This document shows, one piece after another, positions 16,013 through 25,424 of a DNA stretch of 64,000 nucleotides. The notes beneath the pieces are model-generated. The model did no database searches. It worked only from the letters and a program-made list of their open reading frames with translations, and was not told where the DNA came from. Source of the stretch: Streptomyces orinoci (GTDB taxonomy: Bacteria; Actinomycetota; Actinomycetes; Streptomycetales; Streptomycetaceae); contig NZ_PHNC01000011.1 of the NCBI RefSeq assembly GCF_003121295.1, positions 124,001 to 188,000 on the forward strand, written 5' to 3'. Made by a program: the position numbers and the translations under genes. Position 1 is the stretch's first letter. The number at the start of each line of letters is the position of its first letter.

Positions 16013-17416
16013 GTGGCAGAAGATCACCGCCCGTCCTGTGCGAAGCGTTGGCGTGAGCGAGGTGCGGCAAGCGGTTGGCCGACCGAGCGGTTGGTGGATG
16101 AGATCCACGCCTGCTGCGGTGTGAGCCGACTCCGTGCTCACCGCTTGGCACGGGGACTGTCCCTGGAAGCCGCTGTGGCCGAGTACAGACTCATGTACGG
16201 CAGTTATCCGGCAGCACCCAAATTGGACATCGACAAGTTATCCCAGTACGAATCAGGCGCGGTCAGCCCGAAAGTGGTCATTGCTGACTTGCTGTGTCGC
16301 CTGTATCAGACAGATGCCCGCGGGCTTGGCCTCGTTGGGGACTACCGCACCACGCCCCGACGAGAACCCGGGGCTGCGGTGGACCCGGACAATGTGCCAA
16401 CGCCTCGCGGAGTTGCCTCTTGTGCGCCGGCAGCCTCGCACCAGGCGGCGAACGCATTTGACCATCTGCTGGACGACGCACGTCGATCGGTGGACCGGAC
16501 CCTGGCGTCGGCCAGTGTCAGCCCCCCGCAACTCGACCTGCTCGACGAACGGATCATGTACCTCCGCCGGCAATACCTGTACATACCCCCGGAACCCATG
16601 TTGTCCCTACTCCTCGCGGAACTGCGGGATGTACAGGCCCTGTCGGCCGAGCGCCAGCCTGCCACCGTTCAGGTGCGGCTCTCCGAAATGACCGCAATAC
16701 TTGCTACCCTCATCGCCGATGCCCTGATGAAACTGGGCGTGCTACGCCAGTCCAGGGCCTGGTACGCCACGGCCCGCACCGCCGCCGATGACAGCGGAAA
16801 CATCGACCTGCGCGCCCGTGTACGCGCCCAGGCCGCGATGCTTCCCTACTACTACGGCCCCCTGGAGGCCGCCATCACCCTGGCACGCGAGGCCCGGCTC
16901 CTCCTGTACAACCGCCCTCGTGCGACAGGCGCGTTGGCTGCGGCCGCCGAGGCCAGAGCGCTCGCTCGGCGAGGAAACACCGAGGCCGCGAACAACGCGA
17001 TCCACACAGCCCAGAGCATCTTCGACCGCGCCCCGGACACAGGAGGAGAGGATGCCTTCGCCTTCCCCGAGCGACGGCTGCTGCTCTACCTCAGCGGCGC
17101 CTACACACACCTGCGCCGCAGCGGACAGGCCCGCAAGGTGCAGCGCCAGGCACTGGCTTTGTACCCGGACCGTACAGGCATCGACCCGGCGCTGCTCCGG
17201 CTCGAAGAAGCTATCTGTCTGGCCCAGGATCACAACCCCACCGAAGCATGCGAACTCGCCCAGGCGACCTACCTTGGCGTTCCTGAGCCTCACCGGACGC
17301 CCATCCTGGGAGCGCGAGCCCGTCACGTGATCGCTGTCCTGCCGCCGGCCATACGAACAGCAGCGGCAGCACGTGCCCTAGGTGAAATTCTGGCGCTTCC
17401 GCCCGGGGAGGTGTGA
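16013..17416 (+). CDS. XRE-like regulator with TPR-like region; contains a TTA codon
   Basis: A 467-aa protein with the layout of Streptomyces regulators having a divergent N-terminal HTH (SRLRAHRLARGLSLEAAV, then LDIDKLSQYESGAVSPKVV as the recognition region) and a C-terminal helical-repeat region (about 150-460) with TPR-like pairs such as LGVLRQSRAWYATARTAA. The start is GTG 16013 with GGGAGG about 8 nt before it. Codon 76 is TTA (16238), so translation may depend on the bldA leucyl-tRNA. It lies 33 nt before the kinase gene and may form an operon with it. Confidence 0.8.
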   Translation: MAEDHRPSCAKRWRERGAASGWPTERLVDEIHACCGVSRLRAHRLARGLSLEAAVAEYRLMYGSYPAAPKLDIDKLSQYESGAVSPKVVIADLLCRLYQTDARGLGLVGDYRTTPRREPGAAVDPDNVPTPRGVASCAPAASHQAANAFDHLLDDARRSVDRTLASASVSPPQLDLLDERIMYLRRQYLYIPPEPMLSLLLAELRDVQALSAERQPATVQVRLSEMTAILATLIADALMKLGVLRQSRAWYATARTAADDSGNIDLRARVRAQAAMLPYYYGPLEAAITLAREARLLLYNRPRATGALAAAAEARALARRGNTEAANNAIHTAQSIFDRAPDTGGEDAFAFPERRLLLYLSGAYTHLRRSGQARKVQRQALALYPDRTGIDPALLRLEEAICLAQDHNPTEACELAQATYLGVPEPHRTPILGARARHVIAVLPPAIRTAAAARALGEILALPPGEV

Positions 17417-17449
17417 CACCGGCCGCCCGTCTCCGACAGCCTTAGCCCT

Positions 17450-18361
17450 ATGACGGCACCAACGACGATCACCTTCGGCGGCTTCGACGACACCGAGATG
17501 CACCACGTGCTGGAGCGCGCCTGCACGCGAGTCGGCCTCGACTGCACCGGTGCGATCCGGCTGCGGGGGCACACCAACGCGGTTGTGCGCCTGATCACGG
17601 AGCCGGTGGTGGTGAAGATCGCCCGACGAGGGTCGGACGAGACAGGCGTGGTCAGGACAGTCGCATTCGTCCAGTGGCTGATGAAGCAGAACTTCCCCAC
17701 CGCCCCCCTGCACCCCGTGGCCCAGCAGCCTGTCGTCGTTGACGGGCATGCGGTGACTTTCTGGACCTACCTGCCGCAGCCCGAGCATCCGGTCAGCGCC
17801 GTCCAACTTGCGGCTCCACTGCGGGAATTGCATCGACTGACCGATCCACCGGTTCGACTGAGGCGACTGAATGTGGTCGAGGCGATCCGCAGCTCGCTGG
17901 CCGCCACGACGTCCCTTCCTCCGCAGACTCTGCTGTTTCTCGCCGATCGTGCCGAACGACTGGCCGATGAACTCTCCCAAGTCGCCTTCATGCTGCCGGA
18001 AGGCGTAGTGCAGGGCGACCCGCAGCACCGAAATGCACTGCACACCAAAGACGGCGGGGCAGTGCTGTGCGACTGGGACACCGTCGCCTACGGTCAGCCC
18101 GAATGGGACTTGGCCACGGTCGAAATCCACTGCCGGCGATTCGGCCACGGCCCGGCTCACTACCGCCAGTTCGCGAACGCCTATGGAATCGACGTCACCC
18201 AATGGCCCGGCTACCGCGTACTGCGGGACCTGCGCGAGCTACGCATGATCACAACCAACGCCCGCAAGGCGGCTCATGCCCCCGGAACTCTCACGGAAGT
18301 CGAGCGCCGCATCTCCGGACTGCGCTGCGAAGACCCTCAACTCGCCTGGAACATCCTGTGA
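17450..18361 (+). CDS. Aminoglycoside phosphotransferase (APH)/choline-kinase-like protein
   Basis: A 303-aa kinase-like protein of the APH superfamily. The catalytic loop is VVQGDPQHRN (the usual HGDxxxxN with His replaced by Gln) and the metal-binding Asp lies in AVLCDWDTVAYGQPEWDLA. The N-lobe lysine is probably in EPVVVKIAR. Such proteins phosphorylate antibiotics, choline, sugars or other small hydroxyl compounds. The neighbours (XRE-TPR regulator before, Nudix remnant after) do not identify the substrate. GenBank-style annotation as antibiotic resistance would not be justified by sequence alone. Confidence 0.87.
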   Translation: MTAPTTITFGGFDDTEMHHVLERACTRVGLDCTGAIRLRGHTNAVVRLITEPVVVKIARRGSDETGVVRTVAFVQWLMKQNFPTAPLHPVAQQPVVVDGHAVTFWTYLPQPEHPVSAVQLAAPLRELHRLTDPPVRLRRLNVVEAIRSSLAATTSLPPQTLLFLADRAERLADELSQVAFMLPEGVVQGDPQHRNALHTKDGGAVLCDWDTVAYGQPEWDLATVEIHCRRFGHGPAHYRQFANAYGIDVTQWPGYRVLRDLRELRMITTNARKAAHAPGTLTEVERRISGLRCEDPQLAWNIL

Positions 18362-18517
18362 AACGAGCCAACCCCGAAGGACGCGTCGTGACCGCAGGGC
18401 CGGTCCATGGCGACGCCTGGGGGAGTGCTGTGTCCTCGCGCAGAGTGCCAAGCATCGTTCGGCTGGACATCCGCCAACCGCCCACGCTGACACCATCATT
18501 GGGCCACACTACTAGGG

Positions 18518-19034
18518 GTGACTGACCAACCCTCCAACGGCACGTACCTGCGCAACGCCGCCTCCGCCTTGGCCGTTCGGGACGAGCACGTACTCCTGGC
18601 CCGCGGGACCTGGCCTGACCCCCATATCCAGACGTACTGGCTCCCCGGCGGAGGCCAGCAGCCCGGCGAGACACTGGCGGCCTGCGCCGAGCGCGAAGTC
18701 CTCGAAGAGACCGGTGTACGCGTCAAAGCCGGACCCATGCTCATCCTGCGCGAGCACATCGCCGGCAACCACCCCGACAGCCCCATCACAATCCCGTCCG
18801 AGACCGGTCACCACCGAGTCGAGGCGGTGTTCTGGTGCGACATCCTCCACGAATCCCGACCGGCTCGGCGGCCTCCTCCATGACGACACTCAGACCGGCG
18901 TCGAGTGGATGCCGCTTGACCGAGTACGCAGCCTACGGATGATCCCGCCCTTCCTCCAGGCCCTGCTTCCCGGCCTCGTAGCCCAAGCCACCGCCGGGCA
19001 CCTGCATGCCTTCTACGCCGGGGACGTGGAGTGA
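18518..19034 (+). pseudogene. Nudix hydrolase gene with a frameshift
   Basis: GTG 18518 opens a Nudix domain with an intact box (LPGGGQQPGETLAACAERE, then VLEETG) that continues to VFWCDILHES and then runs out of frame to a stop at 18883. The expected C-terminal half (DRLGGLLHDDTQTGVEWMPL and onward to stop 19034) continues in another frame. The switch lies around 18856-18866, beside a CCC run, and a one-base change would restore a roughly 172-aa protein. Either a genuine inactivating frameshift or a sequencing error; the reading frame is otherwise undamaged. Confidence 0.8.
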
Positions 19035-19618
19035 TCCGGACGGCATCCGGGCGCCATCCGCGGGAACAAGGACATCCATGGCCGGTAGGTCTGTCGGCGA
19101 TGAGAGTTGAACGGTCTGTCGTCTCGCAGGATTCCGCCTGTGGTGCGTGAGCTCGTTCCGCTTTGACGGACATCATCGGTGTGGTGGTCAGGCCGCTGCT
19201 GTGGCGGCTTCGTCGTCGGCGGGGCTGCGGTAGCCGACAGTGATGTGCAGCCGTTTCAGGTTGTACCAGCCCTTGACCCACTGGAAGATCGCGGTGCGCG
19301 CGGAGGCCCGGCTGGGCCAGGGGCGGTCGCAGGGAAGTTCCCTCTTCGGGGCGGCGAAGAACGACTCGGCGAGCGCGTTGTCCCAGCACTGGCCCGTGCG
19401 GCCGACAGACAGCCGGATCCTGAACTTGTCGGCGAACCGGACCAGGCCACGGCTGGTGTGCTGGCAGCCGCGATCGGACTGGAAGACCACCGAGCCGGGT
19501 GGGCGTCGCTGATGGCAGGCCGCGCGCAAGGCAGGTGGTCGGCGGTGGCCCAGCCGACGACGCGGCGGGAGGCGATGTCGATGACGGTGGCCAGGTAAAG
19601 CCAGTCCTCGTCGGTGGG

Positions 19619-19712
19619 GTGAAGTAGGCCGCCGACGAGGTGCCCGTGGTGCGGGTCCTTTTCCGACGGCCCCTTCCCGAACGGAACGTGCCCGTTTCCG
19701 GGCATTCCGCTC
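19619..19712 (-). ncRNA. Group II intron domains V and VI with branch-point adenosine
   Basis: Domain V is a 34-nt hairpin (19712-19679): the lower stem GAGCGGAA pairs with TTCCGTTC, and the upper stem GCCCG pairs with CGGGC across a GAAA tetraloop, the catalytic RNA element of all group II introns. Domain VI follows, with stem GGCCGTC / GGCGGCC and lower pairs AAG / CTT around an unpaired A at 19625, seven bases from the 3' end, the expected position of the lariat branch point. Confidence 0.85.
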
Positions 19713-19720
19713 TCCAGTGG

Positions 19721-21508
19721 TTACTTCCGCAAGGGTGTGGATACGCGTCCAGCGTGGACCGAGTCGTGGCAAGTCCGGCAGAGCACAAGGGTTTTGCGCT
19801 TCCGTCGTGCCATGAGTTGGATCCAGGCGGGCTTGTCCCGGCGCCCGGGCTGTTTGAGGTCGGCGAGGCGGCGGATGTGGTGGACTTCCAGATCCGTGCG
19901 GGTCTCGCAGAGCTCACAGCACTCGGCCAGGAGCCGACGGATCAGCTCGTTGTAGGCGGGGGCTGTCACCGGTTGGGCGTCGGTGAGCGTGGCAGTGCGC
20001 TTTTGTTTGAGGGGGATTCCGCCGAAGCGGGCGACCAGTGGTTTCTTCCCCTCGTTGCGTTCGACTGTGACTTGCAGGCAGCGGCGCGGTCCGTGCGGTG
20101 TCTGGACGGTTGCCCGGTATTTCCGAGACATCTTCCGGACTGAGCTTCGGTGCTTGTTGGCCAGGGTCTTCAGCAGCGAGGTCTCCATGGTCCAGTGGAG
20201 CCTGCCCAGGCGGTGCACATTCTGGGCAAGGAGGTAGTACTGGACGAGGCCCTGGTATTCGGCCTGGTACTTCGCGACGATGGAGAAGTCCTCGTCGTGG
20301 AGAAGTACCCCGCGAGAGGCTGGTTTCCCCTTCTTCTTGTATAGCGCGGACTTGGTGCGGATCACTTGCTCCGGCACGAAGAGCGCGGGTGTGCCGTTGA
20401 TCGACCGGCGTCCGTCGGTGATCTTTGTGTCGGCGTGAAGTGCCCGTATCTCGTATCCCAGGAAGCGCGCCGCCTGGCTGGTTGCGTGCGTGATCAACGT
20501 CTTGGATTCGGAGAGTTCCAGCCTGAGTTGCTCATTCAGGAAGGTCCGGATTCGTGACGTGATTTCCTGGGCTTCATGCCGGGGGCCGGCGAACCCCAGC
20601 AGGAAGTCGTCGCAGTACCGGACGTATCGCAACCGTCGATAGCCCGGATCGTTCGGGTCGCCATAGGGCAAAGAGCGCCGCTGGTGCCGCAGCACCCGCG
20701 CTGCCTCCCGGTCCCCGTGGCGTTTGGCCTTCGCGATCGCGTGCTGGACAGCCAGATAGTCCGGATTGGCCCGGCGCTTCCTGCCGGAGGTGTACTCCGG
20801 CAGCAGGTGCTGTTCAACGAACCGGTCCAGCCGGTCGAGGTAGATGTTGGACAAGACCGGGGAAGCCACGCCGCCTTGCGGCGAACCACTGAGTGTGGCA
20901 TTCCACCGCCAGTCCTCCAGGTACCCGGCTTTGAGCATGGCCCGGATTAGCCGCAGAAAGCGACCGTCATGGATTCTCTCTCCCAGGATCTTGAGCATCA
21001 CCTCGTGATCCAGACTGCCGAAACAGTCGGAGATGTCACCCTCGATGAACCAGTGCACTCCCCGCCAGGTCCGGGCCACTTCCGTAAGCGCCGTGTGACA
21101 GCCCCGGCGAGGGCGGAAACCGTGAGAACGGTCAGAGAACTGGACGTCGTAGTAAGCCTCCAGGAGAAGGCGGACAACTTCGGCGACCAGTTTGTCCGAC
21201 CAAGTCGGAAGCCCTAACGGGCGTTTCTTCGCTGACCCCTTCTTCTCGATGTAGACCCGTCGGGCAGGGGACCATCGGTAGCGTTCAGCACGCAGAGCGT
21301 CGATGATGCTGCCGATCTTCTCCAGTGACATTCCGTCAGCGGTTTCCTCGGTGACCCCGGGCGTCATCGCACCCTTGTTAGCGTAGATGCGTCCGTAGGC
21401 CAGTAAATGCAACTGGGTGTTGAACAGCTGCCGGTAGAGTCTCTCCACCGGCAGTCCTCGCTCTCCTCGCTTGCGGATGACGTCCAGTACCGTTTCGGCG
21501 TTCTGCAT
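19721..21508 (-). CDS. Group II intron reverse transcriptase/maturase with HNH endonuclease
   Basis: A 595-aa intron-encoded protein. The RT domain (about 60-345) has SDRSHGFRPRRGCHTAL, FIEGDISDCFGSLDH, the GSPQGGVASPVLSNIYLD block and the active-site YCDD at residues 298-301 (most intron RTs have YADD; Cys is a less common variant). A maturase (X) domain follows at about 390-510. The C-terminal HNH nuclease (about 530-588) has C531-x2-C534, HH at 543-544 and C577-x2-C580-H581. It promotes splicing and target-primed integration. The frame is intact, so the protein may be functional even though the host IS is dead. Confidence 0.95.
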   Translation of the reverse strand: MQNAETVLDVIRKRGERGLPVERLYRQLFNTQLHLLAYGRIYANKGAMTPGVTEETADGMSLEKIGSIIDALRAERYRWSPARRVYIEKKGSAKKRPLGLPTWSDKLVAEVVRLLLEAYYDVQFSDRSHGFRPRRGCHTALTEVARTWRGVHWFIEGDISDCFGSLDHEVMLKILGERIHDGRFLRLIRAMLKAGYLEDWRWNATLSGSPQGGVASPVLSNIYLDRLDRFVEQHLLPEYTSGRKRRANPDYLAVQHAIAKAKRHGDREAARVLRHQRRSLPYGDPNDPGYRRLRYVRYCDDFLLGFAGPRHEAQEITSRIRTFLNEQLRLELSESKTLITHATSQAARFLGYEIRALHADTKITDGRRSINGTPALFVPEQVIRTKSALYKKKGKPASRGVLLHDEDFSIVAKYQAEYQGLVQYYLLAQNVHRLGRLHWTMETSLLKTLANKHRSSVRKMSRKYRATVQTPHGPRRCLQVTVERNEGKKPLVARFGGIPLKQKRTATLTDAQPVTAPAYNELIRRLLAECCELCETRTDLEVHHIRRLADLKQPGRRDKPAWIQLMARRKRKTLVLCRTCHDSVHAGRVSTPLRK

Positions 21509-22456
21509 TACGCGTACCTCCCTTCACTGGACATCCGACCACCTGTGCCCCTTCGCCCTCATTCCGGCTTTCCCGGACCTCGTGGCCGGTCGTTACTCCG
21601 GCGACTACTACGAGCACTCCGTCGCCATAGGGCTCGCGCCCCGTAGGCGATCCCGTGGTACGTATTCGTCGTACGTGTCGAGCGCGACACAGGCCGCCCA
21701 TTCATCCCCTTGGCCGCCCTCGCTGGGCGGTGCCCTCCGTCATGGAGGTTGCCCCGGACTACCTCCCATTCCGGGACATGACGAGGCGTCGGTTTCGGGC
21801 GTCATTCCGACGGGCGATCACTTACGCCGCTGGGAATTAGGCTTCAAGCAATCCAGCCTTGGCCATATCGCGCAGGTCTTGCGGCACCCCGCCCTGGACG
21901 CCTCCAGACGGCCACCGCTTTCCCGGCATGCTCTGGTCCCCATCGCGCTTTCGCGTCTGGGTAAGCCGGGTGACCTAGGAATGTTCCTCCAAGTTCCTCC
22001 CTATTGAGTAGGGGATACGACGAACCGCCACACGGCGCACGATGCAGGTGATGTCGCCGCATAAACGGGTGTCGAGCGCGGTGGGATTGGGCTGGAAGTC
22101 ACGGCCCACGAGGTCGAGCTGGGCTAAGGTCCGTGGGTTGGGGATCGTGGTGCGGCGACGCCGTCGGCGGTGAAGCCCCGTCAGTCCGGCGGCTCTTATG
22201 AGTCGCGCGACGCATCGACGGCGGCAGACGGTGCCCTCGCGCTTTAGAGCGGCATGGACTTGTGGGGCACCATACACGCCGCGGGACGCCTGATGGACGT
22301 GCGTGATTCTCTCGGTCAGTTCCGCGTCACGGACGCGCGGGGGCCGGGGGCCCACGGCGCGGGCGCAGAAGGCGGCCCGGGAGACCTTCAGCAGCTCACA
22401 GGCGCGTTTGATGCTGTGGCCTGCCTGCTTCTCCGCCTCGATGAATGGGTGCACGT

Positions 22457-22687
22457 TCACCGGGTCTCCGCCGCAAGGAAGGCCGTGGCCCGCTTGAGGA
22501 TCTCCGCGTCCTCCCGCAGGCGCCGGTTCTCCCTGCGCAGGCGATCGAATTCCTCCTTTCCGCTGCCCTCACTCAGGCCGGCATCAGTGTCGGCCTGGTG
22601 GAACCACAACCGCACCGCGGTCTCCGTTAGATGGAAGTCCTCGGCGATCTGGCTGATCGAGCGGTCACCCCGCTGGCTCAGCTCCAC
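22457..22687 (-). CDS. IS3 OrfA (HTH transposase subunit), N-terminus possibly damaged
   Basis: A 76-aa frame from ATG 22687 with SISQIAEDFHLTETAVRLWF (HTH) and EEFDRLRRENRRLREDAEIL (leucine-zipper-like coiled coil), typical of IS3 OrfA, and ending ATAFLAAETR just at the orfB start as usual. The expected upstream residues (RRSFTPEFKAEIVE) are readable from about 22721, but the frame before them hits a TAG near 22735, so the natural start near 22746 is out of frame or interrupted. Confidence 0.8.
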   Translation of the reverse strand: MELSQRGDRSISQIAEDFHLTETAVRLWFHQADTDAGLSEGSGKEEFDRLRRENRRLREDAEILKRATAFLAAETR

Positions 22688-22762
22688 GATCTCGGCCTTG
22701 AACTCCGGGGTGAACGAGCGGCGAGGACGCGGCTACTTCTTCCCATGCTCTCCATAGTGGAC

Positions 22763-23093
22763 ATCCTTCCGAGGTGATGCCCCTGATCTCGGATGCCGGC
22801 CAAACCGAATCAAGCCCACGTTGGCGGGTTGTTGTTATCGCTTTTGCCGCGGAATTTCATGCGGTACCCGCCAATGAGTGGGCACCTGGTTCGGGGCAGC
22901 CGAGACGGAGCCTTGGCAGGAACGCGAACGGAATATAGACCATGACCAGCCGTTGGCCAAAAGCGCGATCGCGGAGACCATTGAGAGAGTTCGCATTCGG
23001 CTGTGCTTGGCGGTGGAGTCGTAGCGAACCCAGCACCCAATGCCAGTTTGTTCCCGTTGTGGTCGATGACGTTCGACCGGAGAGTGAGTCCCT
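22763..23093. other. Intergenic region between IS3 and the excisionase-like gene
   Basis: About 330 bp with no supportable gene. The leftward frame covering much of it (22857-23321) has no ribosome binding site and overlaps the excisionase-like gene. It probably contains the promoter of the excisionase-like gene and perhaps one junction of the integrated element, but no repeat or tRNA end could be recognised. Confidence 0.4.
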
Positions 23094-23282
23094 TTGGCCA
23101 GTGACCCGATCCTCCTGGATGCCCGGGAGACTGCCCTCCTCTTGAATGTGTCCCTGTCCTGGCTCTACCGGGACGCCCCAAAGCAAGGGCTTCGCGGGTA
23201 CAAGCTGGGCGGCGGTCGTAACGCGAAGATAAAGTTCAAGAAGACCGACGTGCTCAAGTGGCTCGAACAGCGGAGGATCTGA
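23094..23282 (+). CDS. Excisionase/AlpA-like small HTH DNA-binding protein
   Basis: A 62-aa protein of excisionase type: LDARETALLLNVSLSWLYRD is the winged-helix HTH and a basic wing follows (KLGGGRNAKIKFKKTDVLKW). Length and pattern match recombination directionality factors beside actinomycete integrases. The apparent start is TTG 23094 with GGAGAG about 12 nt upstream, so the start is uncertain. A strong terminator follows, and the integrase gene lies convergently 43 nt away. This convergent order is less usual than the xis-int tandem. Confidence 0.8.
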   Translation: MASDPILLDARETALLLNVSLSWLYRDAPKQGLRGYKLGGGRNAKIKFKKTDVLKWLEQRRI

Positions 23283-23291
23283 CCCTCTGAG

Positions 23292-23328
23292 TGGCCCCTC
23301 TTCACATCGGAGAGGGGCCACGCTTTTA
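23292..23328 (+). terminator. Rho-independent terminator after the excisionase-like gene
   Basis: A perfect 11-bp stem, GTGGCCCCTCT (23292-23302) pairing with AGAGGGGCCAC (23312-23322), a 9-nt loop, then GCTTTT. It lies 10 nt after the excisionase-like stop and touches the 3' end of the convergent integrase gene, so it may work in both directions. Confidence 0.88.
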
Positions 23329-24468
23329 GGCTGCCAGGCCCGCGTCCAATATCTTCGCGGCCGTGTTGATGGATCCGGGCATCAAGTGCCGGTAGATTTT
23401 GAATGTAACTTCGATTTTCTTGTGTCCCATCCACTCGGCGACGTCCGTGATGGGTATCCCATTTGTCAGGCAGTTCGATGCGAAGAAATGCCTCAAGCTG
23501 TACAGGGTCATACCGTCGGGAACAGCTGCGGATTCCTTCGCAGAATCCCACAGGCGCTGCAGTGTTCTATGGGACATGAGCCGGGATCCGGTTCTCCTGG
23601 ACGGGAGAAGGTAACCCCCTTCCAGGACTCCGTGCTGATCCGCGTATTTCTCTATTGCGTCTTTCGTTGTTCGGGGTAGGGGTACTTCGCGAAATTCTCC
23701 CGACTTTCTATGCTTGAGTTTGCCAAGCTTGCCGTCCTCGTGGCGAAGCTGCTCGGTCACTCTGTACACGTCGTCGGCGACGATATTGTTGACGTTGACG
23801 GCAAGCGCTTCACCATTGCGCAGTCCGCAACCGCTCATCAAGTCGACCACGAGGCGGAAGTCATCGTCGTCGCCTGCCGTTCGTATTTGCGTCAATTCGC
23901 CAACGGTCGGAATTATGGCCCGCTTGGGATTGTATTGCGGCGGTGTGACGTCCAGGAAGGGGTCATCGGGGATCGCGCCTCGGCGGTAGGCATCCCGCAG
24001 CACGGACTTCAAGCGGGTGAAGGAGTTCTTCTGGACGGCCAGCCCCAGCCCGTTCCGCTCCATCGTGGCGATGTACTGCTCGATGACGAGGGAGTCGAAG
24101 GTGTTGATGCGACGCGATCCCAGCTCGGGGTATACGTGGTTCTTCAGCAGGCCCTTGATGTCCTGGATGGTGGAGGGGACAACCCCGCGGCGGCGCTGGA
24201 TCCACGCCTCCGCGTACTCCTCGAAGCGCATCTGGCCGAGCGTCTGTATTCGTTCGGCCTTGGACTGGGGGACTGTGCGCTTCTGGTTGTAGATCTCCGT
24301 GAGTCGATCTTTGGCGGCGTCCTGTGTCTGGAACCCTGACTCCTCGGTCTGCTTGCCGGCCGCGTTCCGGTACCTGATCTTGTACGCGTGCGGGCAGCGG
24401 GTGGGCTTTGCGCAGCTGCATTCCTTGAAGAACGTGCCCATGCCGCGGGCGAGGGGCTGAGTGGCCAT
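23326..24468 (-). CDS. int: Tyrosine recombinase (phage/ICE-type integrase)
   Basis: A 380-aa site-specific integrase. The N-terminal part (about 1-60) is an arm-binding-like region with cysteines (C18, C20, C25), then a SAM-like core-binding domain (about 75-175: EEYAEAWIQRRRGVVPSTIQ). The catalytic domain contains the first Arg in SGCGLRNGEALA, Arg in LYSLRHFFAS (HxxR with the His replaced by Tyr), WMGHKK, and the nucleophile Tyr in FKIYRHLMPG. It would integrate or excise an element with the excisionase-like protein. No tRNA gene or att duplication was recognised next to it. Confidence 0.93.
   Translation of the reverse strand: MATQPLARGMGTFFKECSCAKPTRCPHAYKIRYRNAAGKQTEESGFQTQDAAKDRLTEIYNQKRTVPQSKAERIQTLGQMRFEEYAEAWIQRRRGVVPSTIQDIKGLLKNHVYPELGSRRINTFDSLVIEQYIATMERNGLGLAVQKNSFTRLKSVLRDAYRRGAIPDDPFLDVTPPQYNPKRAIIPTVGELTQIRTAGDDDDFRLVVDLMSGCGLRNGEALAVNVNNIVADDVYRVTEQLRHEDGKLGKLKHRKSGEFREVPLPRTTKDAIEKYADQHGVLEGGYLLPSRRTGSRLMSHRTLQRLWDSAKESAAVPDGMTLYSLRHFFASNCLTNGIPITDVAEWMGHKKIEVTFKIYRHLMPGSINTAAKILDAGLAA

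Positions 24469-25424
<956 letters not shown>

Larger units (their letters stand above)
19619..22040 (-). mobile_element. Group II intron (about 2.42 kb) with encoded reverse transcriptase
   Basis: Intron limits can be read directly. The 5' end begins GTGCGCC at 22040 (consensus GUGYG) immediately after the ATC codon of orfB, and the 3' end is ...TACTTCAC at 19619 (consensus AY), after which orfB resumes in phase. Domain V and domain VI are recognisable at 19712-19679 and 19678-19619. The maturase ORF lies in domain IV. About 530 nt of non-coding RNA (22040-21509) precede the ORF as domains I-III. Whether it still splices cannot be judged without folding domain I and matching EBS/IBS. Confidence 0.9.
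19188..22460 (-). pseudogene. IS3 OrfB transposase, split by the intron and frameshifted
   Basis: Exon 1 (22460-22041) holds the HTH_21-like start and ends with CGDITCI. Exon 2 resumes at 19618 with PTDEDWLYLATVIDIASRR, exactly where IS3 transposases continue (GDITYI then PTxEGWLYLA). The two exons are in phase, so splicing would restore the rve integrase frame. Downstream, however, VFQSDRGCQHTS (the second catalytic Asp region) and DNALAESFFAAPKRE (catalytic Glu) lie in a different frame from exon 2 start. The transposase is therefore defective independently of the intron. Confidence 0.87.
19188..22762 (-). mobile_element. IS3-family element interrupted by a group II intron
   Basis: Leftward orfA (22457-22687, perhaps from about 22745) and orfB pieces (22460-22041 and 19618-19188) flank a group II intron. 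The right end is placed at TGTCCACT (complement of 22755-22762). The left end is uncertain: only the orfB stop at 19188 is sure. orfB is further damaged after ATADHL (near 19540) by a frameshift and apparent loss of a few codons, so the element could not transpose even after intron splicing. Confidence 0.85.

Noticed and set aside
17450..18361. Calling the APH-like gene an antibiotic-resistance gene
   Set aside because: The fold is shared with choline, homoserine and sugar kinases, and neither context nor residues identify an aminoglycoside substrate.
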